From the NCBI GenBank assembly GCA_027063325.1, contig JAMOSA010000224.1:1-7484 (forward strand): a stretch of DNA of 7,484 bases, written 5' to 3'. The notes beneath the pieces are model-generated. The model saw nothing but the letters and a program-made list of their open reading frames with translations. It made no database searches and was not told where the DNA came from. Source of the DNA: Campylobacteraceae bacterium. Its GTDB lineage: Bacteria > Campylobacterota > Campylobacteria > Campylobacterales > Sulfurovaceae. Each line of letters starts with the position of its first letter. The stretch's first letter is position 1. Both the position numbers and the translations under genes were made by a program. This document shows, piece after piece, positions 6,170 through 7,484 of the stretch.

Positions 6170-6962
6170 AGAACTGTTTGTGATATTTGGAGATCCTGTA
6201 TCTCACTCAAAATCACCAGTAATGCACAATATGGCATTTAAGAGAGTTGGATATCCTGGATGTTATGGCAGATACAGACTAGAGGATGGTTCCAAATTAA
6301 GAGATATGTTTTTTAAATTGGGATTAAGAGGTTGCAATATAACAGTACCTCACAAAGAGTATGCATATAAAGCTTGTGACAAATTAGACAGTTTTGCCAA
6401 AAGAGTAGGAGCTGTAAATACAATTATCTATAAAGAGAATCAATTACAAGGTTACAATACCGATGCTCCAGGATTTTTAAAAGTTCTTAAGACAATGTTA
6501 CCAAATGGTGGTAAAGTTCTGTTTATAGGTGCAGGTGGTACAGCCCAATCTACTTCTGTAATCCTAAGAGAGAGTGGATATGAAGTTGAAATACTAAATA
6601 GAAGCGAAGGCAGATTGAAGCAGTTTATTGAAAATGGATTTGAGTGTTATACCTATGATAGTTTTAATGGAGATGGATATGATATAGTAGTAAATATGAC
6701 ATCAGCAGGTCTAAAAGATGACTCTCTTCCTGCACCAAAAGAGATACTCAATAGAGCCTTGAGCAAAGCTATAGGAGTAATTGATGTAGTATATGGTTCA
6801 AATACACCTTTTTTAGAGTTTGCAAAAACCAAGGGTCTTAAAACCAAAGATGGAGGTGATATGCTTTTGTATCAGGGTGTATTGGCATTTAATTATTTTA
6901 CAAATGAAAAGTATGATTTAAAAGATATTGAATATGCTATGAGATATGGATTGAGTTTATAA
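6162..6962 (+). CDS. aroE: Shikimate dehydrogenase (NADP+)
   Basis: Fourth step of the shikimate pathway to chorismate and aromatic amino acids: reduces 3-dehydroshikimate to shikimate with NADPH in the cytoplasm. The 266 residues carry the full motif set: SHSKSP (14-19) for substrate, NITVPHK (59-65) with catalytic Lys65, AVNT (84-87), YNTDAPG (98-104) with catalytic Asp101, the dinucleotide-binding GAGGTAQS (123-130), NRS (146-148) near the NADP phosphate, NMTSAG (178-183) and GGDMLLYQG (231-239) with Gln238. Length is normal for the family. AAGGAG sits 7 bases before the ATG, inside the upstream small membrane protein gene, with which it overlaps by 8 bases. Nothing links its reaction to the two upstream genes; co-expression may be a matter of operon packing. 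Confidence 0.95.
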   Translation: MNRELFVIFGDPVSHSKSPVMHNMAFKRVGYPGCYGRYRLEDGSKLRDMFFKLGLRGCNITVPHKEYAYKACDKLDSFAKRVGAVNTIIYKENQLQGYNTDAPGFLKVLKTMLPNGGKVLFIGAGGTAQSTSVILRESGYEVEILNRSEGRLKQFIENGFECYTYDSFNGDGYDIVVNMTSAGLKDDSLPAPKEILNRALSKAIGVIDVVYGSNTPFLEFAKTKGLKTKDGGDMLLYQGVLAFNYFTNEKYDLKDIEYAMRYGLSL

Positions 6963-6989
6963 GACCAAGGATTTATATCTTGGTCTTAT
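6959..6989. terminator. Bidirectional terminator hairpin between aroE and the SH3 gene
   Basis: A perfect 11-bp stem, ATAAGACCAAG (6959-6969) with CTTGGTCTTAT (6979-6989), closes a 9-base loop. It begins on the last bases of aroE, including the stop codon, and ends 4 bases before the stop of the leftward SH3 gene. The symmetry lets it serve both convergent genes. There is no long T-run on either side. Confidence 0.75.
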
Positions 6990-6993
6990 AGAA

Positions 6994-7302
6994 CTATTCA
7001 ACATACTTCCAATATACCCAACCTCTATGACAATCACCATATGGACGACCTCTATCAAGATAGCAACTACCTCTGTATCCACTATAATAGACTAATCTCC
7101 AGCCCCTTGAATAATCACAAATAAATACTCTGTCTCCATTATACAAAGAGTCAATTTGCCTATATCTAGTACTTGGTCCAGTTCTAACTGCCAAAAAGTT
7201 ATCACCATATCTATTTAAACCATGAACATAAGATACATAACAAGCTTCTGCATAAGAAGCTATTAGAGTAATAAAAGCTAAACTAAATATATGTTTTTTC
7301 AT
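6994..7302 (-). CDS. Small secreted bacterial SH3-domain protein
   Basis: Exported protein of 102 residues. A Sec signal peptide (MKK, hydrophobic core, then SYAEA) fills about residues 1-20, with cleavage likely near AEA before Cys21. The lipobox rule is not met (Ala at -3, Glu at -2), so it is probably a soluble periplasmic or secreted protein. Residues 35-70 form an SH3b core: NFLAVRTGPSTRYRQIDSLYNGDRVFICDYSRGWRLV, with the typical VRxGPS turn; GWVYWKYVE (94-102) completes the barrel. Cys21, 62, 80 and 91 could make two disulfides. The mature part is rich in Tyr and Arg. A strong ribosome site, AAGGAGG (7307-7313), precedes the ATG. SH3b domains often bind peptidoglycan, but with no enzyme domain here the role is open. 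It converges on aroE and stands alone on its strand. Confidence 0.82.
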   Translation of the reverse strand: MKKHIFSLAFITLIASYAEACYVSYVHGLNRYGDNFLAVRTGPSTRYRQIDSLYNGDRVFICDYSRGWRLVYYSGYRGSCYLDRGRPYGDCHRGWVYWKYVE

Positions 7303-7320
7303 AATCCCTCCTTCTTTTGG

Positions 7321-7341
7321 GTACTATAGGTATAATAGTAC
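7321..7341. promoter_or_regulatory. Inverted repeat over -10-like hexamers, upstream of the SH3 gene
   Basis: GTACTAT (7321-7327) and ATAGTAC (7335-7341) are perfect inverted arms around AGGTATA. On the - strand TATTAT (7332-7337) lies about 30 bases before the SH3 start codon and could be its -10 box. On the + strand a consensus TATAAT (7331-7336) could serve the partial rightward gene. A protein bound at the arms would cover both. No clear -35 box is seen. Confidence 0.4.
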
Positions 7342-7359
7342 AATGTGAGTTAATTAAAA

Positions 7360-7406
7360 CTTACATTCAATACATCTATGGAAATATATTCTTATATTAA
7401 TGTAAG
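7360..7406. repeat. Inverted repeat flanking the possible start at 7378
   Basis: CTTACATT (7360-7367) is the exact reverse complement of AATGTAAG (7399-7406). AATA (7369-7372) can also pair with TATT (7395-7398), giving a 12-bp stem with one bulged C and a 22-base loop that holds the ATG at 7378. It could be an mRNA hairpin over the start, or chance in AT-rich DNA. Confidence 0.35.
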
Positions 7407-7484
7407 CCCAAATAGCCCAGATAGAGAAAAAAGTAACTTTTTTGGAAAAAGTGTAAAAAAAAAGTGGAAACAGCTTGACAATAG
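7378..7484 (+). CDS. Possible 5' end of a small rightward gene, cut by the window edge
   Basis: From the ATG at 7378 the frame stays open for 35 codons to the window end, while the other two + frames close within about 10 codons. The peptide starts MEIYSYINVSPNSPDREKS and goes on FFGKSVKKKWKQLDN. It is basic and polar, with no signal peptide. I recognise no family. No Shine-Dalgarno sequence precedes the ATG, which lowers confidence. A -10-like TATAAT (7331-7336) lies 42 bases upstream and an inverted repeat (7360-7406) frames the start. A run of nine A (7455-7463) falls within codons 26-29. It could also be non-coding leader sequence. Confidence 0.35.
   Translation, partial: MEIYSYINVSPNSPDREKSNFFGKSVKKKWKQLDN

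Noticed and set aside
7435..7452. ACTTTTT-TGG-AAAAAGT hairpin as a terminator
   Set aside because: The stem is almost pure A-T and it lies within a frame that may be coding; the signal is what homopolymer runs give by chance.
1..7484. CRISPR arrays, tRNA or rRNA genes, insertion sequences, integrase or attachment sites
   Set aside because: I looked for repeated spacers, cloverleaf-like segments, transposase motifs and long direct repeats and saw none.

Overview
The window is AT-rich (about one third G+C by eye), uses AGA for most arginines, packs its genes tightly and has AAGGA-type ribosome binding sites. Together with a Helicobacter-like guanine/xanthine phosphoribosyltransferase and the aroE region, this points to a member of the Campylobacterota (Epsilonproteobacteria), probably a free-living type. 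The genus cannot be fixed from this window.

Layout. (1) Positions 12-599 (+): a di-heme cytochrome b561-type membrane protein, probably the end of an operon that starts upstream. (2) Positions 753-2523 (-): a two-gene purine salvage operon, an AzgA-type purine permease followed by a Gpt-like phosphoribosyltransferase; it converges on the cytochrome gene. (3) Positions 2700-5473 (+): a three-gene envelope operon with a DUF3302 inner-membrane protein (YibI/YiaW type), a YibH/YiaV-type membrane fusion protein and a NodT-family outer-membrane lipoprotein channel. It diverges from the purine operon across a 176-bp intergenic region with a symmetric double -10 sequence. (4) Positions 5555-6962 (+): a cupin protein, a small membrane protein with a LETM1-like LPGG...PSAFR motif, and shikimate dehydrogenase (aroE), all abutting or overlapping. 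(5) Positions 6994-7302 (-): a small secreted, cysteine-containing SH3 protein that converges on aroE across a strong hairpin. (6) Positions 7303-7484: a divergent intergenic region and the possible 5' end of a further + strand gene, cut by the window edge.

How the genes work together. The permease and phosphoribosyltransferase form a plausible uptake-and-trap pair for purine bases. The fusion protein and outer-membrane channel would span the periplasm, but no ABC, MFS or RND transporter is encoded beside them. The DUF3302 protein takes that place and carries a long charged coiled-coil tail, while the fusion protein's own hairpin is unusually short. This operon is the most interesting part of the window. 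The rest is ordinary metabolism with a few small uncharacterised proteins.
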